From Limanda limanda (Eukaryota > Chordata > Actinopteri > Pleuronectiformes > Pleuronectidae), in the NCBI RefSeq assembly GCF_963576545.1, contig NC_083651.1, positions 8,393,886 through 8,457,885 of the forward strand: a DNA stretch of 64,000 nt, read 5' to 3'. Shown piece after piece: positions 36,721-49,284 of this stretch. Numbering within the stretch: position 1 is the first letter of the stretch; each line of letters starts with the position of its first letter. The position numbers and the translations under genes are program-made. Under the pieces are notes generated by a model that made no database searches, had not been told where the DNA came from, and worked only from the letters and a program-made list of their open reading frames with translations.

Positions 36721-37169
36721 CATCCATCCATTAAACATGATCACATGGACAACAATATTCTGATGTTAACTCGATAAGGAACAACAGCCTGTAAACAAAC
36801 TATAATGTCACTCAGAGGAGTTCATACATCAGCCTCAGCCCAACAGTCTCCTTACATTCAATCATGCTGCACCATGTTTCACACACTCATATGTATAGAC
36901 AGAATTCGACAAAGACTCTTGAAGTGGTTTACACTGTTTGATTTGCACTACGTGGTTTGCACGATAACACACTCTGTAAGGAACTGTTGGTTTACCATGG
37001 TAGGGGGTTAAAAGCGAATGTTTTGGTGACACCCGGAATTTCTCTGTAGTCGTAAAATGATTGGAAATAAAACGCACACCGAGAGGGGCACAAAACGAGA
37101 AATCTCCTGACTACTTCATCCCATTGACTCCTGCATGTGCGTTTTTATTATAAAGAGCCATAAATTATT

Positions 37170-37355
37170 TGGGAAAATGTAAAAAATAAATGGATCCACT
37201 GCCTGATCTGAATCGGCAGCAAGATTGTATATGTTCTTCCTTGACCTATCATATCCCAGTTTTGTGGAAATCTGTTCAGTTGTCTTAGCCTAATCTTTCT
37301 TACAAATAAACAGACAAATAAATATAAGTGAAAAAATAACTTCCTTGGTGGCGAA
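37170..37355 (-). repeat. Interspersed teleost repeat, reverse copy
   Basis: 'ggatccactgcctgatctga', 'gttcttccttgacctatc', 'gtggaaatctgttcagttgt' and 'aacttccttggtggcg' are the reverse of the family at 16465-16605. Confidence 0.55.
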
Positions 37356-37619
37356 AAGATGTTTTAAATACAAGATACCGAAGCTGCAAAGTCCCAAATT
37401 GCACACTTTTTTAATGTTAGTCCACTGTAATCACTTGGAATATGTAGGTGGATGATTGCATGTTTCTGAGTTTTTTTGGTAAGGAGAATTTTGCTCTCTT
37501 CAGTGGAAAAACTGTGTGTGCGAGTTTGGCAAGGTGTGTGTGGGTGTGGTTGCTTGTCTGTGTGTTACTCGATTTCCGGGTTCTCATGTGCAGCACTCTC
37601 TGTTCACCCATTGTGTTCA

Positions 37620-37715
37620 GTGAGAGCTATCACATAAAACACAGACACAGGCACAGAGGAGAAGAACACAGACGGAGAGTGGCTGAATCCCCCCGAGCTT
37701 CCAGCACTTTATGAG
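37620..37715 (+). other. Probable non-coding first exon of the third receptor gene
   Basis: A purine- and CA-rich stretch ends in TTTATGAG followed by a strong donor GTAAGC at 37716. The next acceptor that fits is at 40332-40333, three bases before the start codon. Only the right boundary is supported; the transcription start is not known. Confidence 0.35.
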
Positions 37716-38234
37716 GTAAGCAAATGTTTCATATAGTGTTGCAGGATTATTTCTTTACTGTGTCATTTTTTATTTAACGTGTGTTTAGTGCCAATTCACG
37801 AGGTACCTGAGTAACAAAAAGCTTCGGTAATTTACAACTGTAAGGATGAAATTATCCTCAACATATTTTAGATCATTTAGAAGAGTGAGGATTAATACCT
37901 CTGTTTTGCAGCTGAATCTGCTATAAATATTTGCTTCATGGTCAATGTGATGATTGAGGTATTGCTTGATGCCATAACAGCCCTGTGACTGTGTGAAATT
38001 GGCTTGGTATTTGGTTTATTTTGTAACCTCTAAGTAGTGTTTATGTGTATTTTTATACAGAGAGTGGTTGAAATGATGGCGTGTGATGTCAAACTGCTTA
38101 TTTTGACAATCTTTCTGAGAATGATCCAACTCCGTAGCCCGACTGAGATTTATACCCTTTTAAAGATCGCTGATTCTCATTTACATCCCACAAACTTCTG
38201 ACGTATATTCTGGTCGGCCGAGAGGTCGCCGTGT

Positions 38235-38802
38235 TGTTGTAGAAGTTGATGATGAAGGGAAGGACCGCGGACCCAGTACTTACAAGTAAAATGATGTTTA
38301 TTAAACAAAGTAGTACAGGTCAGGACGAGCTCTAGAGACTCGGAGACATCACACAGCCAAATGGTGAAGTCCGACTTGCCCCTGCCGGGCAAGATGTTTT
38401 ATAGGTTGGAGGTGGGACCCCAAACCTAGAGATAACATTACATCACACAACAGGGTCTTCAGCCTAAATAAGGGCATGTTTAGCATCTTGTAGTGTAAGG
38501 CGTCTTCATTGTACAGGTCGAAAAGTATTCTAAGGGGGAGAGAGCTAACGCATACATTCCATACCATCTGGGATAGTGTTTAACGAGTGTGAGAGTTTGA
38601 GAATCAACACTGAAGATGGTAACATGTCATCGTGGTTTATGACCATGTTCAAAAGAGTTATCAGCTAAAATACACCACATATTACTCTCATAAAACGGCC
38701 ATTCTGTGAAGTGTAGATGCTCCGATAAACCCTCTGCATTTAACCTGACTACCTTAGAGCCAGAAGTGCAATACTTCTCTCATTAAATTATAGACTATCA
38801 CA
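38235..38802 (-). mobile_element. Solo LTR (endogenous LTR retroelement remnant)
   Basis: The 568-bp stretch starts TGTTG and ends TCACA, giving TG...CA ends on either strand. Its flanks CCGTGT (38229-38234) and CCATGT (38803-38808) match at five of six bases, a probable target-site duplication. On the minus strand it has CCTATAAA (38405-38398) and AATAAA (38302-38297) about 100 bp apart, the layout of a U3 TATA box and R polyadenylation signal. No gag, pol or env is present. It lies in the first intron of the third receptor gene, antisense to it. Confidence 0.6.
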
Positions 38803-40336
38803 CCATGTGAGTGGTTGATGTGTAAGGAAACCACTTATCAACACCTACTGTATTTCACTAATTGTCACCAGTGTTTCTGTAAAAAACCTAAAACTGTATT
38901 TTCATCCCTTTTATACCTGGGAAATCACCTGGTTTATTCTTTGCTATAGTTGAAAAGAGCAAACACATCTTCAGAGATTGACGACTGCTGTTTGCCGTCT
39001 CAGAGGAAATTTGTTAAGCATCAGTGTGCTGAGGTGAGCAACGTGCTGTATAAAAGATAAGATCCATTACCTCCTGTGCAGATAACATGTTTGAACGCAA
39101 CTTTTTCCGCCACGAACTTGCATAACCTCAGGCCTGTCCTTGGTAACTGACTAATTTCAAACTTGTTTTTCTGCAGTGGTGATCTGATAAGCGCTTTTCT
39201 TCTTTTTTTTGACATTTTGCTGGTTAAAAACGAAATTACATTCTAAGTGTGGGTTCATCTGTGGAAAGATAGCAGCGCTGCCAACTGATCGCCACGGGAT
39301 GCTACGCTGATGGCCTCAACCCCCAGATATTCACTTTGGTGGCACAGGGCTGAGCTGAATGAACTCTGCTTGTTCAAAAATAAATGGTTTCTTTTATAGT
39401 CTTAAGCTGCTGTATAGGTTATTTGTGTTAATCTAAATGCTTCTTTTTTTGGTTTGACACATTTCAGGATTCTGGATTTGAGGATTTACTTTACTTTTTT
39501 TTATTTTGTTTAATAATATTCATATGTTTGTCACAGGTGTGGTTCTCCTGCATTATGTCCACTCCCCAATCTTTTCTTCATTAAGCTCAGTTTAAGCTCA
39601 CAAGTGAAGAAACCAGGAGCCTTTGCTATGCTATCGACTCTGCCTTGCGTCTGATGTTGGGTTAAGTGAAGCAGGATAACGAAAAGATATCCTGGGTGTA
39701 TTGAAGTTGCTTCGTTTTACCAACCCCTGAACTTAAAAGCCATAGATGCCAAATATTAGCGCTGCTGATCATCTCCATTGAAAAATTAAGACATTCCACA
39801 GGAGATGATTGATCTGATTTGTCCTTTTCAATGCTCCAGACAGAATTTAAGGCAATATGTTTCATAGCGAGAGTGGAAAGAGACAGGAAATGTATGGGAG
39901 AGAGATGGGAAATGCTGGTTAGCTGTGAGTTGAAGCAGCGACTTGTTGCTCAGGGCTTGTGCATCCGGTGTGCATTCTAACCATCAGGTCTCCTGCTATC
40001 TGCCAATGTCTAATTTTAAGTAATGACACAAAAAAAGAAGCAAAAGCTGACGTGAAAATACAATTTAAATGGTCATACAAAAGGGCAGCATGAGGCCATT
40101 TCATGCATAATTTGATTCTAGTATTTTCTGTGTAGTTTCTGAGACTTATTGTGAAACTGATTTTATCATTCTGTGGGGCAGGTAGCTTCAGGAAGCAAAG
40201 ATGGCCGCATAGGTTCCTGCAGACAGCGCATAAAACTGATTATTAAGTCACCTATGTATCTGCAGTATGAAACATGTTCTTCGTCAATTACCAAACCCAA
40301 TGCAAAACCTTAACTTTTGATTTATTCTTTTAGATA

Positions 40337-43300
40337 ATGGATGCATCCAGACTTCTCGTCCTCATCTTTGTGGTGATGTCAACGTTTGAATGTTCAGGTA
40401 GTGTTTTCATTATGATGATGATGAGGAACTGGCATTATGTATGGATTTGACCCAAATTATCACTGTTTAAACACCTATTGCGCTTGGTTTTTATGAAGTC
40501 TTTTTGGATTATTCATTTCCATCATTATCAATAAATCTATCATCTTTTTTCTTCTGGGTCAGATACAGCAAAGCTCCAGTGTGAGGACAATGATGATACA
40601 TTAAACCTGCTTGAAGGAGAAGCGTCATATTTTGTCCATGAAGCTCCAGCTGAGAGAACCTTATCAAACCAAGAGTTAAAATGGTACAAAAACAACTCCA
40701 GGATTGAATATATCTCGTATGACGAGAAAGAGAGGATACATCTCCATGGTGGAGCGATATTCTTCTTAAATGTTGTCCCCGGGGACTCTGGCCTCTACAC
40801 TGCCCGGTAAGAAAAGACCTGCACTGTGACAACTTTAGAAATTGATGTTATGCCATTTTCAGACAAAAACTCTGGATGATTTGCGTCGACCTTCTCTTAG
40901 AAAAGAACAACGGAGCTAGAGATTCTTCGCTCACAACAAAAAAGTTATCTTGACACCTTTCGTCTGTGTCATCTATTTGTATGGCTCTTTTCTTTTAGTT
41001 TTAGTTTTTTGCGACTGTCATGTGTTAGAAGCAAGATCAACACACTCCTGCTGTGTTCTCATATCGGCTCCCTCTGACATTCTGCTGACCTCTTACTGGA
41101 AGGGTGGCAGGAGAAAGTCAGTAGAAAGACCAGAACCTCTCACTCAGAGATTTGTGCTCACACATACAGTCCCTCTGGAGAATGTCCGGAGATCTTCTGG
41201 AGAATAGACCATGTCTGAAAGCAGCTATAGAGGCTTTTACTTACTTGTAGCATTGAACACAACTTCAAATTCATGTCAGGTTCTGATCTTTAGGTAACTC
41301 ATGAAGACACTCTCTCCACTGACCAATCCCAGTAAAACGCTCCTGGTTAAAACTCAAATGCCTCACCAGATCCTTCAGCCTTACACCACACTTGTTTTTA
41401 CTACTGTTCTTTACTATGACCTAACACAAGTCCAAACACCATCCTTTGTATTTTACCAGGAGGAAACCGTTATCTGAGAGGGGAACAAACTTTGACATAC
41501 TGGTGTATATTAAGCAAAAATGAATAAAAGCATGTGACCGGAATCCTTTTACCATCTGGGTTGCTCCTCTTCCAGGCATATAGGCCCAAACGGACAGTGC
41601 AACAACTACAATGTAGAAGTTAAGGTCTTTGAAGCGAGTGAACGAGAGAACACTGAACTCCTGTACGGAGAACTCAAGAACTCCTACCAGTACCAGAATG
41701 TCCGCTGTCCTCGTCCTGTCAAAGAAACATGTATCAAGTTTGAAGGAAACTACACCTGGTACAAGGTGTGTTTACAGTGACACCTCTAAGTTCTTCTGCT
41801 GTTTTTTCCAAATTCTTTTTCATATTTTTCAAGTGGGTCTTTATTCCCACTGTCTGCTGCAGGACTACAGTCTGCTTCAAGGTCACCATAAAGACAATAT
41901 GCGGGTGAAAAAAAATGCCAGCAAACAAGATGAGGGCATCTATACTTGCATTTGTACCTGGAGTCACAATGACATGGCGTACAACACGTCAGGCTCACGG
42001 AGGCTATTAGTTGAAGGTGAGAGAGCATTTCTGGTCTGTTTCTGATCTATTGTGCATTGTACATCCGCTGTGTAAATACATGCTTGAGTCACATACATTT
42101 TCGAGTTTTTGTGAAAAAAATTGTTTTTTTTTTTTGCTTACAGATCCAGGGACTTACGATGTAAAAATCCTCTCTCCTCTAGACAAGGAGCAGTTTGCAG
42201 ATGAAGGTAGGAAAAGTTCCCTGAATGACCATCTATATCTGACCTTTATGTTATTGATTATTAACATATTAGTATTGCCTTTGTGTGAGAAGCTTGTGAG
42301 TGGATAGAATTGAATTGTTGAATAATGGAAAAATTGTTGCATAATTACCAATGGTAATAAATGTATCAAATTTGTTTTTTTTCTTTCTCCCAGGCTTGGA
42401 GCTCAAGTTGAACTGCACAATTTTGTGTGGAAGGAATGTCAATGATGATTGTACAGCTATCTGGAATGTTAATGGAAAAGAGGTCAACCAGATGGCCGGA
42501 TACAATCAAACCATCAAACAGTAAGCCTGATTAAAATATCTTACAATTTAATATAATATGTTAGAGTGTCAGTTAACTGTCTCACTAAACATCTAACTTA
42601 TCATTTATACAGTGTTACAAATATAGAGCCTGAACAAAATACACCAGCTGACATGTCTTCACAGATAGGAGAACTTTTATTATACAGAGGAAACAATTCA
42701 GAAAAGATGCTTTTGTCAAAGTAAAAAGTCAACTTTGTTTATTACAATTCTGCCATATGTACAGGACAGGGATTGAAATGCCGTTTCTCTCTGATCCCCA
42801 TTGTAAACATATAAGTACATACAGATTTTACGAGTACATATAAGTATGCAACATAATAAGTACTCAAAATATAGTACTTAATACGACATAGTATGCAGTC
42901 ATAAGGCAAACGATTTCTAGGACGAGAGTAGTGCAAACCAGAATTGTGCAATCCATGTATTTTGAATTGAGGTATAACACAGGTAATACAAAATGGGGAC
43001 AAAGACAGGAAGTAGAGCAATAGGCCGCCCCATTCATGGGCCATGCAGACCATTAAGGCTGAACTGAAATGAGAGGGTCTGGTTTTTTGTAATTGGAGTA
43101 ACCAGCTCATCTCACACTTAGTTCTGAACTTATACACGACAAGAAAGTTGAAATGCCACTTTTTTTTTGTCACTGTGAATCCTGGGATAGGTTGGGCAGG
43201 GGAGGATCCTCCTGTTTTTTCGGGGACGAAATATTGCATTTGTCAGGTTTAGATGTAGGATTTAGGTGAAGTGGATCTATTGGCAGAAATAGAATATAAA

Positions 43301-46300
43301 TTAATCATAATGATGTTAACACTAGCGTTTCACCTAAATTGTACGAATTGTTGTTTTCTCTACCCTAGAAGTGGCCCTTTATATTTAAATACGTTAGAGC
43401 AGTGCACCAACCTTTTTTGCGCCACGGACCGGTTGGATGTCAGACAATATTTTCACGGACCGGCCTTTAAGGTGTGGCTACGGAACCTCACTACGGAGGC
43501 CCTCTGGTACGGCCTCTGGTGACATGGGTAGATTTTTTTTTATTTAACGAAATTAACGAATTGTTAATACGCGGCCTCAAATTAATTATCGCGTGGTAAG
43601 TAACTAGCAAGACGGAGACGAACGGATACCAAAGCTCCATCACGCACACGCTGCCTTTTTGTGCGCTTTGGAGAGGTTTTTTTTGTTATTTAAAATAAAA
43701 AAATTATTTGTTAATTAAAAAAAAATCCACCGATGCCACTACAGATATGATGTCGGAAATGGCAACAGAGGTTTTAGTGCTGTTGTGGCGATCTCAGGGT
43801 ATTGTGCCGTGACCTTAATCCACAACACCGGCAGAGTTGTTTTCTCGAACATACTTTCAAGGCCGCCGTCGTTTGCGATCTCCAGCAGCTGATCTTCTTC
43901 TTGCACAGACATGCTGGATTCACCTGGTTTGTTGACAAATGGGTCCGACAAATACTGTGTGGGTCTGTGTTTAGCGAAAAAGTTACGTGACCGAGACAAG
44001 AGTCTTGTGACTCATGGCGTAAAGCATGAGTCATAACGGAGAGGATCCGGTCATTTTTCAAAATAAAACACCGTTCAGAATCAGATAATAAAAAAAACGG
44101 AAATAATGTAAGTTGTTTATTCTTTCTGTGCGGCCCGGTACCAAATGACCCACGGCCCGGTATGGGGCCACGGCCCGGGGGTTGGGGACCACTGCTTTAG
44201 AGGTTTCCACAGTTTCTGTTTCATGTCTGGAAGGGGAAGATGGGGTGAGGGGTATTCAGCTACAACATGCAACTCCACCACTAGATTTCACTAAATCTTA
44301 CACACAGAACATTTAAAGTAATACATGAACAAAAAAATAATATAAACAGAACAAAAAATGTTTAATTAAAATCCTGAGGAAACAACAAGGCTAAAGTCTG
44401 AAACGTTATTTCAAAGCCCGAACAGAAAGTTTCAAGTTCTGACCACAAAGAAAAAAAAATATTGATCCTTGAATAAAATTTTGTGTAAATCTCTGCCCTG
44501 AACCACTTCACTCTGTTGTTTCCTCATCTTTAATGAGCCAAACTCTGTGTCCTCTGTCAGAATCATGGAGATGCCTTCAAAGACCACCATCACCACTGCG
44601 ATCCTGACCATTAAAAAAGTGTCGGCAAAGGATTTTCGGGCTGAATTCACATGCACCGGCCTAGGTTATTACGAAGGAAATTCAACCACTTTAACACTGA
44701 AGCGGAAAGGTCAGTCTGTCGCCCAATCATAAGAATTTATTATTGGCTGATGGAAATAATGAGTGATTTTAATCCTTGACTATACTCATCATGCAGTTTT
44801 ACGTATTTAACTGACTTTATTGGACTTGTGTTTGTTTTCCAGCGTCAATAACTTCGTTGGTCATTAGAGCCGTGTGTGTGTTGCTGGTGTGTGTGTTTGC
44901 CGCTGTGCTGGTGAAGTGCTTTGCTGTCGACCTTGCACTCTTGTTCAGACCCTGCTTCCATCTGAGGAGTCACAAGAAAGGTTAGAAGGGGATTTTTCTA
45001 TTTAATCATAGATTTTGTTGCAGGAACCCATTACTTCACACATCTGCCGTCAGGTCCAAGTATTTTTAAGATGGTGTTTTAAGCATTCTCTAATTTTCTA
45101 TTAAGAACTTATGTAATTTTGTAAGTCACATAAGTCACATAATATTGATTAACTCCAGATGTGTGGTAGAGCTGCATGATCTCAGAAGAAATTAAATGAG
45201 ACAAAACTGGAAAAAATGAAAAATTGTGAGCCAAAAAAAACGACTTTTCCGTGAATTTCCTTGCATTTAACAGATGCGAGGATGTACGACGCTTACGTGG
45301 TCTACCAGATGCAGAAGATGGACAAGGTCACTGAGAACACACTCTGTCAGTTCATCACACAGGTTCTACCCTCCGTCCTGGAGGAGAAGTGTGGATATCG
45401 ACTCTTCATCCAAGGGAGGGATGACATACCTGGAGAAGGTATGAATTATATTTCTTTTTTTTTGTTTGTGTTTTAGTTTTAGATGTATAGGCACAAATAT
45501 ATGAAATTTGTTAGAATCTGTGGTAAATCATGGATAAAACCACTAGAAAGAGGCCATCAGAGGATTCACAGGCAATCCAGGCAAAGTTGAAATGCTGGTT
45601 TCTGAACTTGGTTGTAAGTCAGATATTTGACTTCCGTCCTTGGATCCTCCCACTAGTCTGTGAGAAATGAGGAAGCTTCTTGGCTGAGAGTGGAAAACTT
45701 TTCCAAGAACCTCCAATGCCATTTTCTTTTGATCCAACACAATCTCAACTTCTAAACACCATATGAGGATACACAGTTATTGGCCCATTCAAGAGATGCC
45801 ATAGTAATAATAAAGTAATTTAAAGTCAAGAATAGTATCAGTTTCTCCCTCTTCTCTCTTCACATGTCTTCCTCTCTTCTCTTTTTGCTTTGAACAGTGT
45901 AAATTGAAATGATTGAAATGTGCTTAACTAAAAAAAAACCTTTGCACTGTCAGGCACATTTTAACACTCTGTTTTTTAGGTTTTATTCCCAGTTTTAGTT
46001 TTTTTGATCTTTTAACTTTTAGAGTTGTATGTTTTTAAGTGATTTTAAGGCAGGTGCAATATTTAACTCACTTTTATTCTGCATTGTTATTTTGGGTCTT
46101 ACATGATATGTCCTTGTCGACAGTTCCTATTTGTTTGTTGTACAATGTATTATTCTGCAGCTGTTGTAGCACATTGGCCCATGAAAAATATTCTCTTTGG
46201 GGACAATAAAGTATATTTGATTTGATTTGATTTGATTGATTGATAAATGGAATGATTGGGAGCTTTTCACAGGAGACAGAGATTTGGGTCAAGACTCTTT

Positions 46301-47379
46301 CACCCTTTCACCCTTTTGGGTCAGAACTTCTCCTATGGGACTCATTGAGGTGGTCCAGGAGCTCCTAAAAACCTAAAGCTAAATTTGAAACGAGGTTGTC
46401 TTTAAAAAATTGTATGACATTGTGTTTATTTTTTATTTTTTTGTGGTATTAGCTTAAGGAAACATTTTTCATATCTCTGCATGACATTACATCGTTTTTG
46501 TGACGTCTTAGACCACATGGAGCTGGTGGAGAACAACATGAAGCAGAGCAGGAGACTGATGGTGATCCTCACCCCAGGTTCAGAATCAGGCTCTGAAATG
46601 ACTGAACAACATCCCGACTCGCTCCGTGATTCAGTGATAGGAGGGTTTGACTGGCAGGTATACGAGGCAGAGTAAAACCATTAGGACAATAATGATATAT
46701 GATTTTTCCTATTTGTTATATATTAGGATATGCTATGTTTGCTTTTCGGTTTATTTATGTTTCTTTTCATTGTTTCCGATGAAGTGGATTCACTGAGGTT
46801 TGAGGGTCTTTTGTCTGATATTTGCTCAAAGATGTGACCAAGAGCAAATATTGTTTGAAAATAGTATTTACAATTATCTGGAGATGATTATTAAATAAAA
46901 AACATAAATATTATAATTTGTAATTTTAAAATCAATCAATTTTGAATCATTAAAGAACAGTTTTATAACTTGACATAAGCTGGTGAAATGGTATTTTTTG
47001 AAAATTAAGACTAAAGAAACTTCTTGTCTTTTATATTACTTAGCCAAACATCTTTTTGATTTCTCTATCTGAACTTTTATCACCCTGTAACTATAGACAG
47101 ATTAAATAAAGGCCATCTGTGATTTTCCAGGTTGGGCTCCACCATGCTCTGGTGCAGAGGGAGATGACTGTGATTCTGATCCAGCTGGGAGACACTGGGC
47201 CACAGGGATACACACACCTCCCCATTGGCCTGCAGCATTTGATTCGAAAAAGCGCCCCCATCAGGTGGCCAGAGGTTTCGCGGGTTGCTGCTGCGCGTAA
47301 ATCCCGCTTCTGGAAGAGAGTTCGATACCTGATGCCGGCCATACCTGCCAAGAGGTGTCCACAGTCTGCTCTTATTTGA
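40337..47379 (+). CDS. IL-1 receptor family TIR receptor, IL18R1/IL1RL1-like
   Basis: Coding exons: 40337-40397, 40563-40806, 41576-41765, 41863-42016, 42144-42206, 42394-42520, 44561-44709, 44843-44980, 45274-45438, 46512-46657, 47131-47379; 561 aa, all phases agree. Signal peptide [19 protein letters not shown], three Ig domains, membrane helix about residues 334-353. TIR box 1 YDAYVVY (380-386), box 2 GRDDIPGE (423-430), box 3 [11 protein letters not shown] (from 539). Expected role: IL-18/IL-1-family cytokine receptor chain signalling through TIR (family knowledge). D1 lacks both canonical Ig cysteines (GEASYFVHE and SGLYTAR), as mammalian IL18R1 lacks its F-strand cysteine (GSYFF), and GLHHALVQ resembles IL18R1 GLHEALV. 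LQG in D2 and KCGY...GRD..PGED in the TIR also resemble IL1RL1, so identity is open between these two. An alternative C-terminus using 47354/47438 would end at 47516. A hAT element sits in the 42,521-44,560 intron. Confidence 0.75.
43400..44194 (-). mobile_element. hAT transposon remnant with transposase C-terminal fragment
   Basis: The ends CAGTGCACCAACC and GGTTGGGGACCACTG are imperfect inverted repeats. The flanking octamers CGTTAGAG (43392-43399) and CTTTAGAG (44195-44202) match at seven of eight bases. The minus frame at 43999-43739 reads as a hAT transposase segment, with [18 protein letters not shown] and [20 protein letters not shown], then stops. Both ends keep the 'cacggaccgg' / 'cacggcccgg' blocks typical of this MITE group. 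Non-autonomous; located in an intron of the third receptor gene. Confidence 0.85.
46040..46255 (+). repeat. LINE/SINE 3' tail
   Basis: 'gtagcacattggcccatgaa', 'ctttggggacaataaagta' and a TTGATT tail repeat match the non-LTR tails seen elsewhere in the window. It is in the intron between the first and second TIR exons of the third receptor gene. Confidence 0.5.
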
Positions 47380-47437
47380 GATAAAGAAGAGCTGTCTGGC
47401 GTTTTTACAGGATCTCACTGCTCACTTTTTATTTTAG

Positions 47438-47516
47438 GAGACTCATCTACGTGCTGATGTTTGTGTTTATATTGCTTTTTCTGGGGAATGTTGTGATATT
47501 CTCTGCTCTCTCCTAA
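47438..47516 (+). CDS. Possible alternative last coding exon encoding a second membrane helix
   Basis: If the last exon is cut at 47354 (AAG AG|GT) and joined to the acceptor TTTTATTTTAG at 47427-47437, the 83-bp intron removes the usual stop and the frame continues for 26 residues to TAA at 47514-47516. The added tail starts RRLIYVLMFVFILLFLGN and is strongly hydrophobic after two arginines, like a tail-anchor or second transmembrane helix. The product would be 579 aa, with the TIR between two membrane segments. The donor (GTGTCC) is weak, while the acceptor and pyrimidine tract are good. Inferred from sequence only; no transcript evidence is available to me. Confidence 0.4.
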
Positions 47517-48368
47517 AAACTTGAAGTTGCCCACTTAACTCAGGTGGTCTGAGTCCTTTACTGTTTTGTTGTGAACTTTTATTGTGAAAAGTTGTGAATG
47601 TCCTAGGGGCAGCATCTGATAGAGGCTACACATTCACATCCATTCCGTATTGTTCAAGTATTAAACCAATATGATGTGTTTAAACACAGAGTATATAGTT
47701 CTGTACAATGTTATTATTCTAAAGAAAAAGGGTGAGAAGTTGTAAGAAAATACTTTTATATTTTCAATGTGTTTTGAATACATCAAATTATTATTATTTT
47801 ATAGTCAAGAAATTGTTTCCTGTGCTTTGTCCTTTTTCACCTGCTAAGATGAACATTTGTTTTGGTGAGATAAATATAATATTAATATACAGTATTTTTT
47901 CTAATGATAAATTATTTTTATAGGGTTTTTCTGCTGTTGTATTGACATTTTGACCTTTTAGTAAATATGTGTTGATTTTTAACTGTTGTTGCAGTTATTT
48001 ACCTGAGCATTTAATTCCTTAAACTGTTTCATGTATTATATAGAGATATTGTATGCTTTTGATAAAAAAGATACAGAAGCAAGGTTTCAGTCATTTTAAG
48101 TAGTTTTTATCACACTGATGTATGTTTATGTTGTGCTTGTGTTTCTCATAAGTTCTATTTTAATAAGTTGTTAGATGTTATAGAAACGTGGCATGATATC
48201 AGATATTATAAATGATATTAGTATATCAGCACGACGTCTGTGCTGCAGCTCCACTCTATCACCACTGTGAGATGGCAGTGTCCCTGTTCAGGATATGTTG
48301 GCTTCATTTTTGTAGAGTGTGAGGAAGAGAAAACACAACACACACAAAGTAGAGACACATTGTCTATC

Positions 48369-48374
48369 TTTATT
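48369..48374 (-). terminator. Polyadenylation signal (AATAAA on minus strand) of il1r2
   Basis: TTTATT on the plus strand at 48369-48374 is AATAAA on the minus strand, about 455 bp beyond the il1r2 stop. It places the il1r2 3' end within about 0.8-1.0 kb of the convergent receptor gene's stop codon. Confidence 0.5.
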
Positions 48375-48827
48375 TACAGTCTGAGAGTGTCCAACAAAGT
48401 TGCCCTGAATGTGTATTCCTGTCGGAGTGTTAAAATCACAAATTAAAAAATTAAGTAACTTCAGCTTCTGTGTTGTTTACATGTACATGCAGATGTTGCA
48501 GCCCTCACAGATAATATCTGCCTATTATTCTGTTTTCATTCCACCAAGATTTTTCTATCGCACCAACAAGATAGATGCATGACAGAAAACTTGCACCAGC
48601 AACCAAATGCATGTACCTGCCACACAAGAACATAAAGTGGCTCTAAGTCCTTGTGCAGAGGATGATGGAGAAATGGGGGACAGCTAGCAGTCACTGAATA
48701 AAGCTTCTGATTAAAAAACATTAAATCCCTGTAAGAAAGAGAGTTGGTAAAAAAAATGCATAACATCACATGCACCAAATGCATAACAGACTTAGTCTAT
48801 GTAGCATACAAAGAGATGTTTGTGGAG

Positions 48828-49012
48828 TTAGAAGGTGCTGTCCTGTCGAGCCAGAAAGTAATCCAGTTTCCTTTTCCTTTTGGGTTTGAAGAGGACGTAA
48901 AGGAAAACAGAAACCACACAGAGGAAGCAGGACACAGCCACTGCAGCGACCACCAGCCACGTGAATGTGGAGTCTGCAAAGGAGGAGACGAAGGTAAATG
49001 ATATACAGCAGA

Positions 49013-49052
<40 letters not shown>

Positions 49053-49251
49053 TACAGAAAAGTACAGTACACAACTTACCCTCCAGATGAAGCTGGGCCA
49101 CTACTTCCTGTCTTCCTGCTTGGTTCTGAGTGACACACTTCAGCTCTGTCCCGACATCTTCTTCTGTTACCGCCACGACAGCGAGCCTCAACTCAATCTG
49201 GCAGCCTTCTGTCACCTTGGTTACCCTGGAGACATTGAGACAGGAAAGAGA

Positions 49252-49284
<33 letters not shown>

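Larger units (their letters stand above)
34776..37600. other. Intergenic spacer between the second and third receptor genes
   Basis: No gene seen. It holds repeat copies at about 35,395-35,545, 36,585-36,720 and 37,170-37,355; otherwise AT-rich unique-looking sequence. The right end should contain the promoter of the third receptor gene. Confidence 0.5.

Noticed and set aside
41011..41460. Possible extra exon in the long intron between the first and second Ig exons of the third receptor
   Set aside because: The flanking exons already join in frame, and no acceptor/donor pair here keeps both frame and Ig-domain logic.
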